Positions 26,064-35,720 of a stretch of 64,000 bases of DNA are shown piece after piece; the stretch's first letter is position 1; each line of letters opens with the position of its first letter. The notes beneath the pieces are model-generated. The model was not told where the DNA came from. It was given only the letters and a program-made list of their open reading frames with translations, and made no database searches. Made by a program: the position numbers and the translations under genes. Origin of the DNA: Jeotgalibacillus sp. ET6 (GTDB lineage Bacteria; Bacillota; Bacilli; Bacillales; Jeotgalibacillaceae); assembly GCF_029667115.1 (NCBI RefSeq), contig NZ_JARUIU010000001.1, positions 62,001 through 126,000 on the forward strand, in the 5' to 3' direction.

Positions 26064-26966
26064 ATGAACATTACAATTATTGGGGCAGGTTCAATCGGTC
26101 TACTGTTTGCTGCAAAACTAACTGAACTTGGCCATGATATACATATCATCAGCCGGCATCAAATTCAAAGTGATGAGCTTTCGTCTCATGGTATTACACT
26201 GTATAACGGAATTAAAACGAATATATTGAAGGTATCTTCAAGCCATTTATTAGAGCATGGAAAAGATCGTGATTGTTATATTGTGACTGTTAAACAATAT
26301 CAATTAGAGGCGTTAATTCCATTTTTATCTTCTCTCCCCGCTTCCGTACCTATTATTTTTACACAGAACGGAATGTCGCACCTGAAGATAACTGAAACTC
26401 TCCCTCAGCACCACATTTTTGTCAGTACGGTTGAACATGGAGCAGAAAGAATATCAGACAGAGAAGTTCGTCACAATGGAATAGGGAATTGGAGAATTGC
26501 AGCAGTAAAGGGACAAACAGATGTCCTTTCCTCTCTCATAAGTAGTAAAGATCATACATTCCCAATTGAATTCTATTTAGATTATTATCCTTTACTGGCA
26601 GATAAAGTGATTAAAAATATCGTCATCAACTCACTTACTGCTCTGTTTGATGTGAAAAATGGGGAGTTAATCAACAACCCGCACCTGCACAAGCTCCTGT
26701 ATTCTCTTTATCAAGAAATGATGAGTGTTTTTTCTGATCTAACTGATCCCCCCTCTTTTGCTGAAATTGAATCACTCTGCAGCAGAACAGCTGAAAACAG
26801 CTCTTCTATGAGAACGGATTTAAGGCTGAACAGACCTACTGAAGTGGATGCGATTATTGGATTTGGTCTTCAAAAAGGAAGAACGGAGGGATGCAGCCTG
26901 CCGGTGACAGCCTTTATTTATGAAAGTATTCTAGCGATTGAATATAGAAAGGGGATCAGGCATTGA
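26064..26966 (+). CDS. panE: 2-dehydropantoate 2-reductase family protein (YlbQ/PanE)
   Basis: NADPH-dependent reductase of 300 aa, ApbA/PanE family. The Rossmann motif IIGAGSIGLLFAAKL is at the N terminus, a C-terminal helical domain has DKVIKNIVINSLTALFDVKNGEL with the catalytic-type Lys, and the NRPTEVDAIIG motif follows. It makes pantoate for CoA synthesis; several paralogues exist in Bacillus, and ylbQ lies at this position. AGAAGGTGAA precedes the ATG. Confidence 0.88.
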   Translation: MNITIIGAGSIGLLFAAKLTELGHDIHIISRHQIQSDELSSHGITLYNGIKTNILKVSSSHLLEHGKDRDCYIVTVKQYQLEALIPFLSSLPASVPIIFTQNGMSHLKITETLPQHHIFVSTVEHGAERISDREVRHNGIGNWRIAAVKGQTDVLSSLISSKDHTFPIEFYLDYYPLLADKVIKNIVINSLTALFDVKNGELINNPHLHKLLYSLYQEMMSVFSDLTDPPSFAEIESLCSRTAENSSSMRTDLRLNRPTEVDAIIGFGLQKGRTEGCSLPVTAFIYESILAIEYRKGIRH

Positions 26967-27352
26967 CCAACGCTATTGCGTTTGTACTCTCAATTTTTAT
27001 TATTATGCCCTTTTTAGTTTATCTCCTGCTTTTTTCAATTACAAAATGGCTGACGGGTAATCACAAGTACGCAGTTAATCTCGCTGTCTACTGTTCGACG
27101 CCATTTGTTATAGGTTCTGTCTATTTTCTAATGCTTGCAATCTGGGAACAGTCTTTTTTGTGGCTGATTCTTATTCTTATGGCTTTTATAGGCATCTATT
27201 TAGCTTTTTATATCTGGAAGAACAATGATGATTTTGATTGGCAGAAAATCTATCGAGGGTTTTGGAGAATGAATTTTGCTCTTTTTACCCTTGTTTACGG
27301 AATCCTTATCGTTTTTGGATTATTGTACAGTGTAATCAGATCAAATAGTTAA
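26963..27352 (+). CDS. DUF3397 family membrane protein
   Basis: Small integral membrane protein of 129 aa with four hydrophobic helices (about 4-26, 44-62, 66-88, 105-125). Location between the ketopantoate reductase and bshC, together with the HKYAVNLAVYCSTPF block, fits the DUF3397 family. Function unknown. The TTG start overlaps the panE stop by four bases, with AAAGGGG upstream, so the two genes are coupled. Confidence 0.78.
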   Translation: MTNAIAFVLSIFIIMPFLVYLLLFSITKWLTGNHKYAVNLAVYCSTPFVIGSVYFLMLAIWEQSFLWLILILMAFIGIYLAFYIWKNNDDFDWQKIYRGFWRMNFALFTLVYGILIVFGLLYSVIRSNS

Positions 27353-27520
27353 CAAAGATAAGAGGATTTCAGATAAGGGGAACTACAGTATAATTGATTC
27401 TTTTCCTAAAGAAATTTATCAGCCTGACCGGGTTGATTTTTCTGAAGCATCTTCTTTCGTATTTAAAGCCCCAAATGCTATACTCTTTAAGAAGAATGTC
27501 CGAAAAAGGGGTTTTAAGCT

Positions 27521-29140
27521 ATGCTATTTGAAAATATATCACTTCCGGCTATCCAGCCGTTCGCCTCTCGCTATCTGAAAAAGGATGAAAAAGTCCTAGC
27601 GAATTTTCACTACAGATACGATGGTCAGGAAGCCTATACTAAGCGGTTAAAAGATTTGCAGGAACGCTCCTTTCTACGGGCAGAGCTCGCTGATTGTATA
27701 GCAGCGTATATGAAACCATTCCCATCAAGCGACGCAGTCGAACAATCACTTGCTGATTTGCGGTCAGAGGGTGTTGTTGTAATAGGCGGTCAGCAGGCTG
27801 GGTTATTAACTGGCCCGCTTTATTCCATACATAAGGTGATTTCCATCATCCAATTAGCAAAAATGCAGTCTCAAAAACTGAATGTCCCTGTCATACCGGT
27901 TTTTTGGATAGCAGGGGAAGACCATGATTTTATGGAAATAAATCATGTTTACGTGGAAAGAGACGGGAAGCTGGACAAAAAAGGCTATTCAGAGCGTGTA
28001 CTGGATAAAAGGATGGCTTCAGATACACCATTTGAAAAAACGTCTATGAAAAAATGGGTCAGATCTATTCTTAGAGATTTTGGTGAAACTTCCCACACAG
28101 CTGATTTGATTGAAGTGCTGGATGAGGCCATTGAAAAATCGAACTCTATTACTTCTCTGTTTGCTTTTATTATTATGGCACTTTTTAAAGAAGAGGGACT
28201 GTTAGTGATTGATTCTGCTGACAAAGGACTTAGAAATATCGAACAGCCATTTTTTCAAAAGCTTCTTGAGCAAAGCGATGCAGTTACCACATCGGTTTTA
28301 AAGCAGCAGGACTTATTGAAAAAAGAGGGCTATCAGTCCTTAATTGATATTGCTGACAATGCCGTTAATCTATTTATAAATGTTAATGGAGAGCGTATTT
28401 TGCTTGTTAAGACTTCTGAAGGATACGAGGATAAAAATGGAGGAAACAAATTTACAAATGATGAGCTGACTGAGCTCATGAAAAAAACTCCTCACTTATT
28501 CAGTAATAACGTAGTGACCCGTCCTCTTATGCAGGAATGGCTGTTTCCTTCACTTTCCTTTATTGCGGGTCCTGGAGAAATTGCTTATTGGGCCGAATTA
28601 AAAAGTGCGTTTGAAAAGCTTGGAATGACAATCCCTCCAATCATGCCAAGATTGAACATGACGATTGTGGAAAGGGATGTTCAGCAAAAACTCTCTGAAT
28701 TAAATCTTCCCATCGATAAAGTTTTATCAAGTGGTATAAAAAAAGAGAAACAGCACTTCTGGGATAATGTAAAAGATGAAACGATGGAAGAATATATAGA
28801 AGAAACACAAACCATGATGATGGATCAATATCGCAAAATGAAACAAATAGCACAGGATCTGCATCCTGGACTGCCTGACATCGTTGAAAAAAACCTGGCG
28901 ATTCATAATAAGCAATTAACTTATTTGAAGCGGAAAGCAAATGACTATGTAGCATTTAAGCATCAGGTAGAGCTTTTAAAATATGATCAGGTTGAAAGCA
29001 GACTCAGACCCGAAGACGGACCACAGGAGCGTATTTGGAACGTGTTTTATTTTATGAACAAATACGGGATCGAGTTTGTCTCTGAATTAGTTCAGCTCGA
29101 TTTTCAATTTGATCATAACCATAAGGTCGTTTATGTATAA
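27521..29140 (+). CDS. bshC: Bacillithiol synthase (cysteine-adding enzyme) BshC
   Basis: Protein of 539 aa, formerly YllA. It adds cysteine to GlcN-malate in the last step of making bacillithiol, the main low-molecular-weight thiol of Bacillales. Visible blocks: VVIGGQQAGLLTGPLYSIHK, VPVFWIAGEDHDFMEINHV, LFKEEGLLVIDSADKGLR, LFPSLSFIAGPGEIAYWAE and a C-terminal coiled coil (about 420-480). It lies upstream of mraZ, as in B. subtilis. AAAAAGGGG precedes the ATG. Repeat copy 6 follows. Confidence 0.95.
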   Translation: MLFENISLPAIQPFASRYLKKDEKVLANFHYRYDGQEAYTKRLKDLQERSFLRAELADCIAAYMKPFPSSDAVEQSLADLRSEGVVVIGGQQAGLLTGPLYSIHKVISIIQLAKMQSQKLNVPVIPVFWIAGEDHDFMEINHVYVERDGKLDKKGYSERVLDKRMASDTPFEKTSMKKWVRSILRDFGETSHTADLIEVLDEAIEKSNSITSLFAFIIMALFKEEGLLVIDSADKGLRNIEQPFFQKLLEQSDAVTTSVLKQQDLLKKEGYQSLIDIADNAVNLFINVNGERILLVKTSEGYEDKNGGNKFTNDELTELMKKTPHLFSNNVVTRPLMQEWLFPSLSFIAGPGEIAYWAELKSAFEKLGMTIPPIMPRLNMTIVERDVQQKLSELNLPIDKVLSSGIKKEKQHFWDNVKDETMEEYIEETQTMMMDQYRKMKQIAQDLHPGLPDIVEKNLAIHNKQLTYLKRKANDYVAFKHQVELLKYDQVESRLRPEDGPQERIWNVFYFMNKYGIEFVSELVQLDFQFDHNHKVVYV

Positions 29141-29149
29141 ACATTTTAA

Positions 29150-29333
29150 AACTTAAAGAAAGTATTAAAGGTGTGAGGGTAGCGGAAGGTGGCGACTCCA
29201 GCAGGAGATGACGGTTAGTTGAGCCTTTACAGGTCAGCGCCCTGGAAAAGCTCCCCATCCCTGCAGAAAGCGCCCTAAGTGCAGCGAACCGGTCAAAGAG
29301 ACTGTGACATTTTTGTCACGGTCTCTTTTTTTT
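29150..29333 (+). repeat. Interspersed nested-inverted-repeat element, copy 6
   Basis: Forward copy after bshC, in the 392-bp gap before mraZ. The left outer arm is missing or decayed. Present are GTAGCGGAAGGTGGCGAC, TCCAGCAGGA, GACGGTTAGTTGAGCCTTTA, a scrambled GGTCAGCGCCCTGG centre, CCCTGCAGAAAGCGCCC, GCAGCGAACCGGTC and the right hairpin AGAGACTGTGACA / TGTCACGGTCTCT with T8. Stem bases differ from the other copies on both sides (compensating changes), suggesting the hairpin is maintained. Confidence 0.85.
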
Positions 29334-29457
29334 ATTATTCTTCATTTGAATACGCAAGAAAATATAGAATTTTTCTAGATAAAAGAAAAGTATTCTTATA
29401 ATTCAGAAATATTTAAATTAAAAATTTTATCCTTCTCTATTTCCCAGATTACAGTTG

Positions 29458-29506
29458 TGTTAGAATGTAAAGAAAGAAGTGGTACGAAGTGGGGGACTGT
29501 GGTACA
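29458..29506 (+). promoter_or_regulatory. mraZ promoter (extended -10) and MraZ-type operator repeats
   Basis: TGTTAGAAT at 29458-29466 reads as an extended -10 element; no good -35 is seen. Downstream, GTGG recurs at 29479, 29489 and 29499, exactly 10 bp apart, within AAGTGGTACGAAGTGGGGG. MraZ is known to bind short G-rich direct repeats upstream of its own operon, so these are likely autoregulatory boxes. Confidence 0.6.
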
Positions 29507-29532
29507 TTTAGGTGGAGAGGTGGGAAAGACGC

Positions 29533-29964
29533 ATGTTCATGGGAGAATATCAACATAATATTGATACCAAAGGCAGAATTATTGTTCCTGCTAAATACCG
29601 TGAATATGTGGATGATGTCTTTGTCATAACCAGAGGACTTGATCAATGTCTTTTCGGCTATCCTATGAATGAATGGCGCCGCCTTGAAGAAAAAGTTCGT
29701 TCACTTCCTGTAACAAAAAAGGATGCCCGTGCATTTGCGAGGTTTTTCTTTTCTGGAGCTGTAGAGTGTGAAATTGATAAGCAGGGCCGTATTAACCTTC
29801 CTAAAAACTTACTTGATTACGCGAAAATCGAAAAGGAATGTATGATCCTTGGAGTATCAAGCAGGATTGAAATTTGGGGGAAATCCATTTGGGAAAATTA
29901 TTTGGATGAGCAGGAGGACTCTTTTGCAGAAATTGCAGAGAATCTGATTGATTTTGATTTATAA
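29533..29964 (+). CDS. mraZ: Transcriptional regulator MraZ
   Basis: AbrB-like DNA-binding protein of 143 aa with two MraZ domains: [20 protein letters not shown] and the second copy [19 protein letters not shown]. It is the first gene of the dcw cluster and usually represses its own operon. The open frame starts at 29512, but alignment to the family and GGTGGAGAGGTGGG favour ATG 29533. Confidence 0.97.
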   Translation: MFMGEYQHNIDTKGRIIVPAKYREYVDDVFVITRGLDQCLFGYPMNEWRRLEEKVRSLPVTKKDARAFARFFFSGAVECEIDKQGRINLPKNLLDYAKIEKECMILGVSSRIEIWGKSIWENYLDEQEDSFAEIAENLIDFDL

Positions 29965-29993
29965 ACGCAAAGAAATATTGAGGTGACCCCGAA

Positions 29994-30929
29994 ATGTTCG
30001 ATCACACAACTGTATTGTTAAAAGAAACGGTGGATGGTCTGGCTGTAAAACCAGATGGAGTGTATGTGGACTGTACACTTGGCGGAGCCGGACACAGTGA
30101 ATATCTTTTGTCCAAACTGTCTGTAAATGGAAGATTATATTGTTTTGATCAAGATCAGACAGCCATTGATAATGCACGGAAGAAATTAGAGTCTTATGAA
30201 GGCCAGGTTACGTTTATTAAAGCTAATTTCCGTTTTTTAAAAGAGGAATTAGCTCTGCTGGATGTACATGAAGTGGACGGAATCTTATACGATCTTGGCG
30301 TTTCATCGCCCCAGCTGGATACGCCGGAAAGAGGCTTCAGCTATCACAATGATGCTCCTCTTGATATGAGAATGGACCAATCTGCACCTCTGACGGCGAA
30401 GATGGTGGTCAATGAATGGGCGTTTGAAGATCTGGTACGGATTTTTTACCGGTATGGAGAAGAGAAATTTTCTAAGCAGATTGCCCGCAAAATCGAAGCT
30501 GCAAGAGAAGAAAAAGAGATTGAAACCACTGGCGAATTAGTTGAATTAATCAAGGATGGAATTCCTGCACCAGCAAGGCGAAAAGGCGGACATCCAGCAA
30601 AACGGGTGTTTCAGGCAATCAGGATTGCGGTCAATGATGAATTAGGTGTAGTTGAAGAATCTCTGGAACAAGCCATGGAGATTTTAAAACCGGGCGGGCG
30701 GATCAGTGTGATTACATTCCATTCACTCGAAGACAGGATCTGCAAAACCATGTTTAAAAAAGCCTCACAGGGGCCTGAGCTTCCGCCGGGATTTCCAGTG
30801 ATACCGGAAGAATACAAACCAATGCTCAAATTGATTACACGCAAGCCTATCGTTGCCAGCACTGAAGAACTTGAAGTGAATAACCGCTCCAGATCGGCAA
30901 AACTCAGAATTGTAGAGAAAAACATATAA
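29994..30929 (+). CDS. rsmH: 16S rRNA (cytosine(1402)-N(4))-methyltransferase RsmH
   Basis: SAM-dependent methyltransferase of 311 aa (MraW). Motifs: [29 protein letters not shown] for SAM binding, [31 protein letters not shown], and the C-terminal VISFHS-equivalent [10 protein letters not shown]. It methylates C1402 of 16S rRNA. TGAGGTGACC precedes ATG 29994. Confidence 0.97.
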   Translation: MFDHTTVLLKETVDGLAVKPDGVYVDCTLGGAGHSEYLLSKLSVNGRLYCFDQDQTAIDNARKKLESYEGQVTFIKANFRFLKEELALLDVHEVDGILYDLGVSSPQLDTPERGFSYHNDAPLDMRMDQSAPLTAKMVVNEWAFEDLVRIFYRYGEEKFSKQIARKIEAAREEKEIETTGELVELIKDGIPAPARRKGGHPAKRVFQAIRIAVNDELGVVEESLEQAMEILKPGGRISVITFHSLEDRICKTMFKKASQGPELPPGFPVIPEEYKPMLKLITRKPIVASTEELEVNNRSRSAKLRIVEKNI

Positions 30930-30951
30930 AAAATTGATGGGGGGAATTAGA

Positions 30952-31308
30952 ATGGCAAATACTGCAAGGCAGTACAAAGAATATCAATCAGCAGAACAAG
31001 TAAAAAAAGTCAGAGTGGTGAAGCAGAGAACCTCTCCTTTTACGTTAGGTGAAAAGGTGATTGCAATGGTTTTTGTTGCTTTTGTATGCATAGCGAGTCT
31101 GCAAATCATTACCGCTCAGGCGGAAATATATAATACTAACAAAGATATACAAAACCTTGAGACGACAATCGTTAGTCAGCAGAATATCAATGATGACTTA
31201 TCTATTCAAATCAGCCAGATGAGTACATATGAGCGAGTATGGGAAAAGGCAAAAGAGCTTGGATTAACGCTTGATGAAGCAAATGTGAAGGTTGTTCAGC
31301 AGCCATGA
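30952..31308 (+). CDS. ftsL: Cell division protein FtsL
   Basis: Bitopic division protein of 118 aa with a basic cytoplasmic N terminus, one transmembrane helix (about 35-56) and an extracellular leucine-zipper-like coiled coil (about 60-95). It works with DivIB, DivIC and PBP2B at the septum. The open frame starts at 30934, but GGGGGG sits between that start and ATG 30952. The stop overlaps pbpB by four bases (ATGA). Confidence 0.93.
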   Translation: MANTARQYKEYQSAEQVKKVRVVKQRTSPFTLGEKVIAMVFVAFVCIASLQIITAQAEIYNTNKDIQNLETTIVSQQNINDDLSIQISQMSTYERVWEKAKELGLTLDEANVKVVQQP

Positions 31309-33509
31309 AATCGGCTTTGAAAACAGTAAAAAAAAATTGGGGCGCCTACCTGTTATTTTTGGTATTTGGTGCTCTCTTTTTTATTTTACTTACAAGGTTC
31401 TTGACCCTTCAGATCACTGGTGAAGCAGAAGGCCGCAATCTAGCTGCTCAGGCGGAGGCTCAATATGCAAGAGAGCGCACGCTTGAAGCAGAAAGAGGCA
31501 AAATAGTAGACAGGCATGGTGAAGTCATAGCTGAGGACACATCTGCCTACAAAATTGTCGCGGTTCTTAATGAAGAAATGAAAACAAATGCAGGAGATCC
31601 GAATTATGTAGAGGATCCTGAACAAACGGCTGAGATTTTATCTGAGCATCTTTCAATAGAAAAATCAGAAATTCTTGAGACACTTGAACAGGGGATTGCG
31701 AATGAACGTTTTCAAGTGGAATTTGGTCCTGAAGGGAAAGATATTCCTTTGGAGATTAAAAGTGCTCTCGAGGATCTTGAATTGCCTGGTATTTTCTTTT
31801 TGGAGGATTTAAAGAGGTTTTATCCAAATGGAATCTTCTCCTCTCATTTGGTCGGATTCGCCCGTCCTGAGGAACAGGCAGACGGAACAGTTGATGCAGT
31901 CGGTCAAATGGGAATCGAGAAAAATCTAAACAAATATCTCCAAGGTAAAAATGGGAAAATGGAATACGAAGTAGATGCAAGAGAATTTTTCCTTCCTTCC
32001 GGAGAAGAAACGATACAAAAAGCTAAAGATGGAAACGATGTTTATTTAACACTCGACAAAAAAGTCCAGACATTTCTTGAGGATGCAATGAGTCAGGTTG
32101 CAGAGGAATACAATCCAAAACAAATGTATGCAGTTGTTGCAGATCCAAAAACTGGTGAGATTCTTGCAATGAGTCAGCGCCCGACATTTGATCCTGACTC
32201 AAGGGAAGGACTTTCAGATAACTGGTTAAACCAAATTGTTGAAAGCACCTTTGAACCTGGATCAACATTTAAAGCATTTTCTCTCGCTGCAGCTGTGGAA
32301 GAAGGCGTATTTAACCCAAATGCTGTATATCAGTCCGGGACATATGATGTTTTAGGAACAGTTATAGGCGACCATAACAACGGAGCTGGCTGGGGAGAAA
32401 TCAGTTATCTTGAAGGCGTGCAGCGCTCTTCCAACGTGGCGTTTGCCAAACTGCTTGAATCAATGGGGGAAGACCGCTATGAAAGTTATCTTGAAGCGTT
32501 TGGTTTCGGTTCCCCAACGGGTATAGATTTACCGAACGAAGCTGGAGGAAATATACTATATGATTGGCCAATCGAAAAAGTGACCACTGTTTTTGGTCAA
32601 GGAACGACTGTCACCCCTCTTCAAATGATTCAGGCTCAGACAGCTGTTGCAAACGACGGAAAGATGATGACTCCATACGTTATTTCTAAGATTGTTGACC
32701 CTAATACAGATATGACCATTCACAAAGGAGAGCCTGAGGTTTCTGGCGAACCTATTTCAGCTGAAACGGCAGCAAAGGTAAGAGAATACCTGGCAACAAC
32801 TATTACATCTGAGAACGGTACAGGACAGCCCTTTGCTATTCCAGGCTATGAAGTTTCCGGAAAATCAGGGACTGCACAAATACCGGATCCTGACACAGGA
32901 AAGTACATGCAGGGAAGAAGTAATTACCTGTTTTCTTTCATGGGTATGGCCCCTGCAGATGATCCGGAGCTAATAGTTTATGTGGCAATTCAACAGCCGT
33001 CTATCGGCAATTCCGAAATCGGATCAGATCCGGTTTCAAAAGTGTTTAATCCGGTTATGCTCAACAGCTTGAAATATTTAAATATTGAACCGGCAGAAGC
33101 ACCTTCGGCTAAGGCTGTAGCCATTGAAAATTATGAAGGTGAAAACGCTGGAGAGATTAAAAAAGCTTTGGAAGAACAAGGGATTGAAACGGTGCTGTTG
33201 GGAAATGGTGAAACAGTCATTGGCCAGTCATCGAAAGACACTTCGCTGCTTGCTGGTGAGAAATTTATTTTATTAACAGACGGGGAACTGACTATACCGG
33301 ATGTAAGCGGGTGGTCTGTACGAGACGTAATTAAAATGGCCAGCCTTGCTAAGCTGGAAATTAATACAGCAGGCTCCGGTTATGCACAAAAACAAAGTAT
33401 TAAACCGGATACCCCAATTTCCGGTGATGAACCGCTCATTGTTTCATTTGGAACGAATGACCAGCAGCAAAGCAGTGAAACTGATGAAGAAGACCTTGTA
33501 CAGGATTAA
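31305..33509 (+). CDS. pbpB: Penicillin-binding protein 2B, septal transpeptidase
   Basis: Class B PBP of 734 aa. One N-terminal transmembrane helix (about 14-34), a PBP dimerisation domain (about 60-230), a transpeptidase domain with STFK (Ser320), SSN in QRSSNVAF and KSGT (Lys520), then two C-terminal PASTA domains (about 610-720) and an acidic tail. It is the septal cross-linking enzyme, partner of FtsW and FtsL/DivIB. It is translationally coupled to ftsL. Confidence 0.96.
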   Translation: MKSALKTVKKNWGAYLLFLVFGALFFILLTRFLTLQITGEAEGRNLAAQAEAQYARERTLEAERGKIVDRHGEVIAEDTSAYKIVAVLNEEMKTNAGDPNYVEDPEQTAEILSEHLSIEKSEILETLEQGIANERFQVEFGPEGKDIPLEIKSALEDLELPGIFFLEDLKRFYPNGIFSSHLVGFARPEEQADGTVDAVGQMGIEKNLNKYLQGKNGKMEYEVDAREFFLPSGEETIQKAKDGNDVYLTLDKKVQTFLEDAMSQVAEEYNPKQMYAVVADPKTGEILAMSQRPTFDPDSREGLSDNWLNQIVESTFEPGSTFKAFSLAAAVEEGVFNPNAVYQSGTYDVLGTVIGDHNNGAGWGEISYLEGVQRSSNVAFAKLLESMGEDRYESYLEAFGFGSPTGIDLPNEAGGNILYDWPIEKVTTVFGQGTTVTPLQMIQAQTAVANDGKMMTPYVISKIVDPNTDMTIHKGEPEVSGEPISAETAAKVREYLATTITSENGTGQPFAIPGYEVSGKSGTAQIPDPDTGKYMQGRSNYLFSFMGMAPADDPELIVYVAIQQPSIGNSEIGSDPVSKVFNPVMLNSLKYLNIEPAEAPSAKAVAIENYEGENAGEIKKALEEQGIETVLLGNGETVIGQSSKDTSLLAGEKFILLTDGELTIPDVSGWSVRDVIKMASLAKLEINTAGSGYAQKQSIKPDTPISGDEPLIVSFGTNDQQQSSETDEEDLVQD

Positions 33510-33559
33510 CTGAAAAGAGTAGAAATTGCACCAATTATTTATAGATGTTCAGAGTTTAA

Positions 33560-33661
33560 GGCGGCATTACAGGGCAAAACCCTGAAAACGTAAGCGCCGC
33601 TCCTGCAAAGTGAAAAGTATTAAACCGGTCAAAAGCCTGAGACAGTGTCTCAGGCTTTTTT
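33560..33661 (+). repeat. Interspersed repeat element, copy 7 (internally deleted)
   Basis: Short forward copy between pbpB and spoVD. It keeps GGCGGCATTACAGGGC, the centre CAGGGC-AAAA-CCCTG, TAAGCGCCGCTCCTGC, AACCGGTCAAAAGCCTGAGA and the right hairpin AAAGCCTGAGACA / TGTCTCAGGCTTT with a T run. The left outer arm and the AGCGGAAGGTGGCGAC block are lost. The hairpin should end pbpB transcription. Confidence 0.85.
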
Positions 33662-33722
33662 GTCATTACTTTCTACTCCATTCATATACATAAAGTATTA
33701 CGAAAATGGAGGATTGTGCTCC

Positions 33723-35648
33723 TTGAAAAAGATCACAAATCGAATGGTTAAAAAAAGACTGGCACTGGCTCTTCTGCTCTTTTTAACTGGAATCGTTATT
33801 TTATCAGGACGGATGTTTATTGTTCAGTTTATCTCCCATGACACTTTATTAAAAAAGGCATTAAGCAGCTGGAGCAGAGAACTGCCGATGGAAGCGGAAA
33901 GAGGGTTGATTTACGACCGGAATGGCGAACCGATTGTCACGAATAAACTGGCACCAAGTTTATTTATTATCCCAAGACAGATAGAAGACCGAAAAGCAGC
34001 GGCTGAAATGCTAGCTGAAGTCCTGGAGATGCCGCTTGAAAAAGCAGTGGAATTTGTAGAAAGAAAAGGCTCAATGGAAAAGCTTCATCCAGAAGGAAGA
34101 AAATTGTCATTTGAACAAGTAAGGCAAATAGAAAAAGCCGAATTAAAAGGCATTTATATTGCAGATGATTTTGAAAGGCAGTATCCCAACGGACGCTCTC
34201 TTGCTCACGTTCTTGGTTTTATTGGGGTGGACAACCAGGGGTTATCGGGCCTTGAACTTATGCATGATAAAATGCTGAATGGTGAAAAAGGAGCAATTGA
34301 ACTTTACACAGATGCAAAAGGCAGAGATATGGAAGATATGAGTGCAAATTATAATCAGCCTGAAAAAGGAAATGATCTGTATTTAACAATAGATCAGGAT
34401 ATTCAATCCATCTTGGAACGCGAACTAACAAATGCTCAAATTCAATATGAGCCTGATCAAATGCTTGCTGTTGCCATGAATCCTAAAACTGGTGAAATTT
34501 TAGGAATGGCCAGCAGACCGGATTTTCATCCCTTAACGTATCAGGATGCTAATCCTGATATTTATAATCGCATTTTACCTGTATGGAGTACGTATGAGCC
34601 GGGGTCAACCTTTAAGATTATAACGCTTGCAGCCGCTTTAGAAGAGGGAAAAGTGGATCTTGAAAATGAACAATTTTATGATTCAGGCTCCGTTGAAATT
34701 GCAGGTACTCACTTGCATTGCTGGAAAAGAGAGGGACATGGCCAGCAGACTTTTCTCGAGGTAGTTCAAAACTCATGCAATCCCGGTTTTATTGAGCTGG
34801 GAAATCGTCTTGGAAAAGAAAAACTATTTGAATATATTCATAACTTTGGATTTGGGGACAAAACAGGCGTTGATCTGCAGGGAGAAGCGAGCGGTATTTT
34901 ATTTTCACTGGATAATGTAGGTCCGTTGGAGCTTGCCACTACAGCCTTCGGTCAAGGGGTTTCCGTTACCCCGATTCAGCAGATTACAGCGGTGTCAGCA
35001 GCCATTAACGGCGGACACTTGCCGACGCCTCATATTGCAAAAAAATGGGTTAATGGAGACACAGGCGAGGTGATTAAAGAAATTGAGCCTGAAATAAAAA
35101 GACAGGTCATATCGGAAGAAACCTCGAAAAAAGTCAGGGAAGCACTTGAAACTGTAGTTGCTCAAGGGACAGGCCGGGGAGCTTATGTTGAAAATTACAG
35201 AGTTGGCGGGAAAACAGGAACAGCTCAAAAAGTTAAAGATGGAAGGTACATGGACGACAGCTATATCGTTTCATTTATTGGTTTCGCGCCAAGTGACGAT
35301 CCGGAGTTAATTGTTTATATTGCCATCGATCACCCTAAGAATACAGTCCAGTTTGGAGGAGTGGTAGCAGCGCCAATTGTCGGGAATATTCTTGAAGACG
35401 GCCTGAGAACGCTGGGGGTGGAACCGAGGAAAACACAGGTTGAAAAATCAGTGCGCTGGCTTGATCCGGTCACGTATAAAGTGCCTGATTTAATTGGTGT
35501 TACGACGAAAGAATTAAAGGATATGCTTCTTCCGCTTAAACTGGAAGTAGAAGGGACTGGTCCAAAAGTCATTGAGCAATCTCCAAAAGCAAATGTAACT
35601 GTTAACGAGGGGACCACAGTCCGGGTTATGATGGGCGGGGGAGAATAA
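33723..35648 (+). CDS. spoVD: Stage V sporulation protein D (sporulation-specific class B PBP)
   Basis: Class B penicillin-binding protein of 641 aa with an N-terminal membrane helix, dimerisation domain, and transpeptidase motifs STFK (Ser295), SCN (Ser351) and KTGT (Lys497), ending in one PASTA domain. SpoVD makes spore cortex peptidoglycan with SpoVE; its gene follows pbpB as in B. subtilis. The longest open frame starts at 33645 inside the terminator of repeat copy 7, so it is excluded. TTG 33723 lies ten bases after TGGAGG; an inner ATG (33753) has no ribosome site. Confidence 0.93.
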   Translation: MKKITNRMVKKRLALALLLFLTGIVILSGRMFIVQFISHDTLLKKALSSWSRELPMEAERGLIYDRNGEPIVTNKLAPSLFIIPRQIEDRKAAAEMLAEVLEMPLEKAVEFVERKGSMEKLHPEGRKLSFEQVRQIEKAELKGIYIADDFERQYPNGRSLAHVLGFIGVDNQGLSGLELMHDKMLNGEKGAIELYTDAKGRDMEDMSANYNQPEKGNDLYLTIDQDIQSILERELTNAQIQYEPDQMLAVAMNPKTGEILGMASRPDFHPLTYQDANPDIYNRILPVWSTYEPGSTFKIITLAAALEEGKVDLENEQFYDSGSVEIAGTHLHCWKREGHGQQTFLEVVQNSCNPGFIELGNRLGKEKLFEYIHNFGFGDKTGVDLQGEASGILFSLDNVGPLELATTAFGQGVSVTPIQQITAVSAAINGGHLPTPHIAKKWVNGDTGEVIKEIEPEIKRQVISEETSKKVREALETVVAQGTGRGAYVENYRVGGKTGTAQKVKDGRYMDDSYIVSFIGFAPSDDPELIVYIAIDHPKNTVQFGGVVAAPIVGNILEDGLRTLGVEPRKTQVEKSVRWLDPVTYKVPDLIGVTTKELKDMLLPLKLEVEGTGPKVIEQSPKANVTVNEGTTVRVMMGGGE

Positions 35649-35720
35649 GATGTATGGAACTCGAATGCAAAGTAAGCTACAATGAAAATATTCGGATGTG
35701 ACGGAGTAAGGAGTGAAAAA

